A stretch of 7,265 nucleotides of DNA, taken from an uncultured Geobacter sp. (GTDB lineage: Bacteria > Desulfobacterota > Desulfuromonadia > Geobacterales > Geobacteraceae). This document shows, in pieces, positions 6,365 to 7,265 of this stretch. The first letter of the stretch is position 1; every line of letters begins with the position of its first letter. Position numbers and translations under genes: made by a program. Below the pieces are notes generated by a model that was not told the DNA's origin, made no database searches, and saw nothing but the letters and a program-made list of their open reading frames with translations. Where the stretch lies: NCBI GenBank assembly GCA_937886325.1, contig CALABV010000193.1:1-7265 (forward strand). Reading direction: 5' to 3'.

Positions 6365-7260
6365 TGTCCAGCATCTCGCTCTATCTGCATACCGCCAGGC
6401 ACCTCAAGCCCCGGCAGGTCTTCTTCCGGGGCTATTATTTCGTGCGCAAGCGGTTGGGTCAAGCTGCACCGCCGAACTTGAAGGGCTCTCCGGACGGAAA
6501 GCCTATCGAATTGGTATCACCCATCCTCCATAGCCGTTCCATGGAGGGAACCGCCTTCACCTTCCTGAACCGCACCCATGATTTAGGGGGGCGAATCGAT
6601 TGGAACTTTCCCGATTTCGGCAAGCTTTGGTGCTACAACCTGAACTACTTCGACTTCCTGAACCAGGAAGGGATGGAGAAGGAAACCGGTTTTGCTCTGA
6701 TTTACGACTTCATCGGGCAGGCAGGCCCCGGCAGCGTCGGGTACGAGCCCTACCCCACCTCACTTAGGATCATCAACTGGATAAAGTTCATCTGCCTGCA
6801 CGGCATAAGGGACGTCGAGATTGATACAAGCCTTTACCGGCATGCGCTGCATCTCAACCGCAACCTGGAATACCACCTGCTCGGCAACCACCTGCTGGAA
6901 AACAGCTTCGCCCTTCTCTTTGCAGCCTGTTATTTCAGCGACGGAAAGCTTTACGGAAAGGCGCGGGAAATCCTGGAAGCCGAGCTCGCGGAGCAGATCC
7001 TCCCGGACGGCGGCCATTTCGAGCTGTCGCCCATGTACCACCAGATCCTCCTGGACCGTCTTCTGGACTGCGTCAACATCCTGGCTGGCGCCAGGCCCGA
7101 TGACAGCTTACTGGATCAGCTGAGGCGCACCGCATCGGCGATGCTCGGCTGGCTCGGACAGATGACCTTCCAGAACGGCGACATCCCGCTGGTGAACGAC
7201 GCCGCCTTCGGCATCGCGCCGAACACGGCCGACAGCGCGATCACCGCGAGGATCAAGTAG
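6364..7260 (+). CDS. Heparinase II/III-like protein, N-terminal helical domain only (short form, probably truncated)
   Basis: 298 residues from ATG 6364, which shares one base with the stop of the fusion gene (TAATG), so the two are probably co-translated. The open frame extends upstream to 5917, but that part lies inside the fusion gene. What is seen: LWCYNLNYFDFLN (about 88-100), YPTSLRIINWIKF, NHLLENSFAL (175-184) and DGGHFELSPMYHQ (215-227), all typical of the alpha/alpha-toroid N-domain of heparinase II/III and alginate-lyase-like proteins in polysaccharide loci. There is no signal peptide. Family members in such loci are usually around 550 residues, with a C-terminal beta-sandwich domain (heparinase II/III). 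Here the frame stops at TAG 7258-7260, soon after PLVNDAAFGIAP, so that domain is missing. A nonsense or frameshift mutation, a sequencing error near the edge, or a real short form are all possible. Polysaccharide lyase or editing activity is inferred only. Confidence 0.8.
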   Translation: MSSISLYLHTARHLKPRQVFFRGYYFVRKRLGQAAPPNLKGSPDGKPIELVSPILHSRSMEGTAFTFLNRTHDLGGRIDWNFPDFGKLWCYNLNYFDFLNQEGMEKETGFALIYDFIGQAGPGSVGYEPYPTSLRIINWIKFICLHGIRDVEIDTSLYRHALHLNRNLEYHLLGNHLLENSFALLFAACYFSDGKLYGKAREILEAELAEQILPDGGHFELSPMYHQILLDRLLDCVNILAGARPDDSLLDQLRRTASAMLGWLGQMTFQNGDIPLVNDAAFGIAPNTADSAITARIK

Positions 7261-7265
7261 ACGAA

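Overview
The window is a stretch of a bacterial surface-polysaccharide (O-antigen or exopolysaccharide) biosynthesis operon. All seven genes lie on the + strand, and there is no gene-free stretch longer than about 30 bases. The host is most likely a Gram-negative bacterium: the enzyme set is typical of O-antigen loci. Heptanucleotide CCCCAGT-type repeats and the dehydrogenase/Gfo-Idh fusion followed by a heparinase-like gene make a Desulfuromonadales/Geobacter-like host plausible, but that is a recollection of gene content and not something the sequence proves.

Left part (1-4149): the C-terminal third of a WecB-like, non-hydrolysing UDP-HexNAc 2-epimerase of the WbjD/FnlC/Cap5G/WbpI type; an AT-rich GT4-like glycosyltransferase; then a tightly packed trio made of an N-acetyl sugar amidotransferase (WbpG/WbuX/PseA family), a HisH-type glutaminase and a HisF-like barrel. 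Together these look like a module for making and transferring an acetamidino sugar. The glutaminase would release ammonia, the HisF-like protein would channel it, and the ATP-dependent amidotransferase would turn an N-acetyl group of a nucleotide sugar into an acetamidino group. The epimerase suggests the sugar is of the L-FucNAm or ManNAc3NAmA kind; the sequence does not decide between them. The HisF-like protein has lost the aspartate (position 11) used for cyclase chemistry but keeps the four residues that line the ammonia gate, so the HisH/HisF pair should not be read as histidine biosynthesis.

Right part (4178-7260): a 728-residue fusion of a zinc-ligand-less medium-chain dehydrogenase with a Gfo/Idh/MocA oxidoreductase, overlapping by one base a heparinase II/III-like gene that stops early (298 residues, N-terminal helical domain only). 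The fusion gene carries three in-frame islands of 7-base repeats (G-rich at 5302-5332, C-rich at 5363-5391 and 5716-5745). Two lie in the linker between the fused domains and one in a loop of the second domain. They have quadruplex-forming potential, and gain or loss of a single unit would shift the reading frame.

Base composition is mosaic. Hand counts give 17 G+C of 60 in the glycosyltransferase (601-660) and 41 of 60 in the fusion gene (5041-5100), as expected for an O-antigen locus assembled from pieces of different origin. No RNA gene, CRISPR array, insertion sequence, promoter or terminator could be supported.
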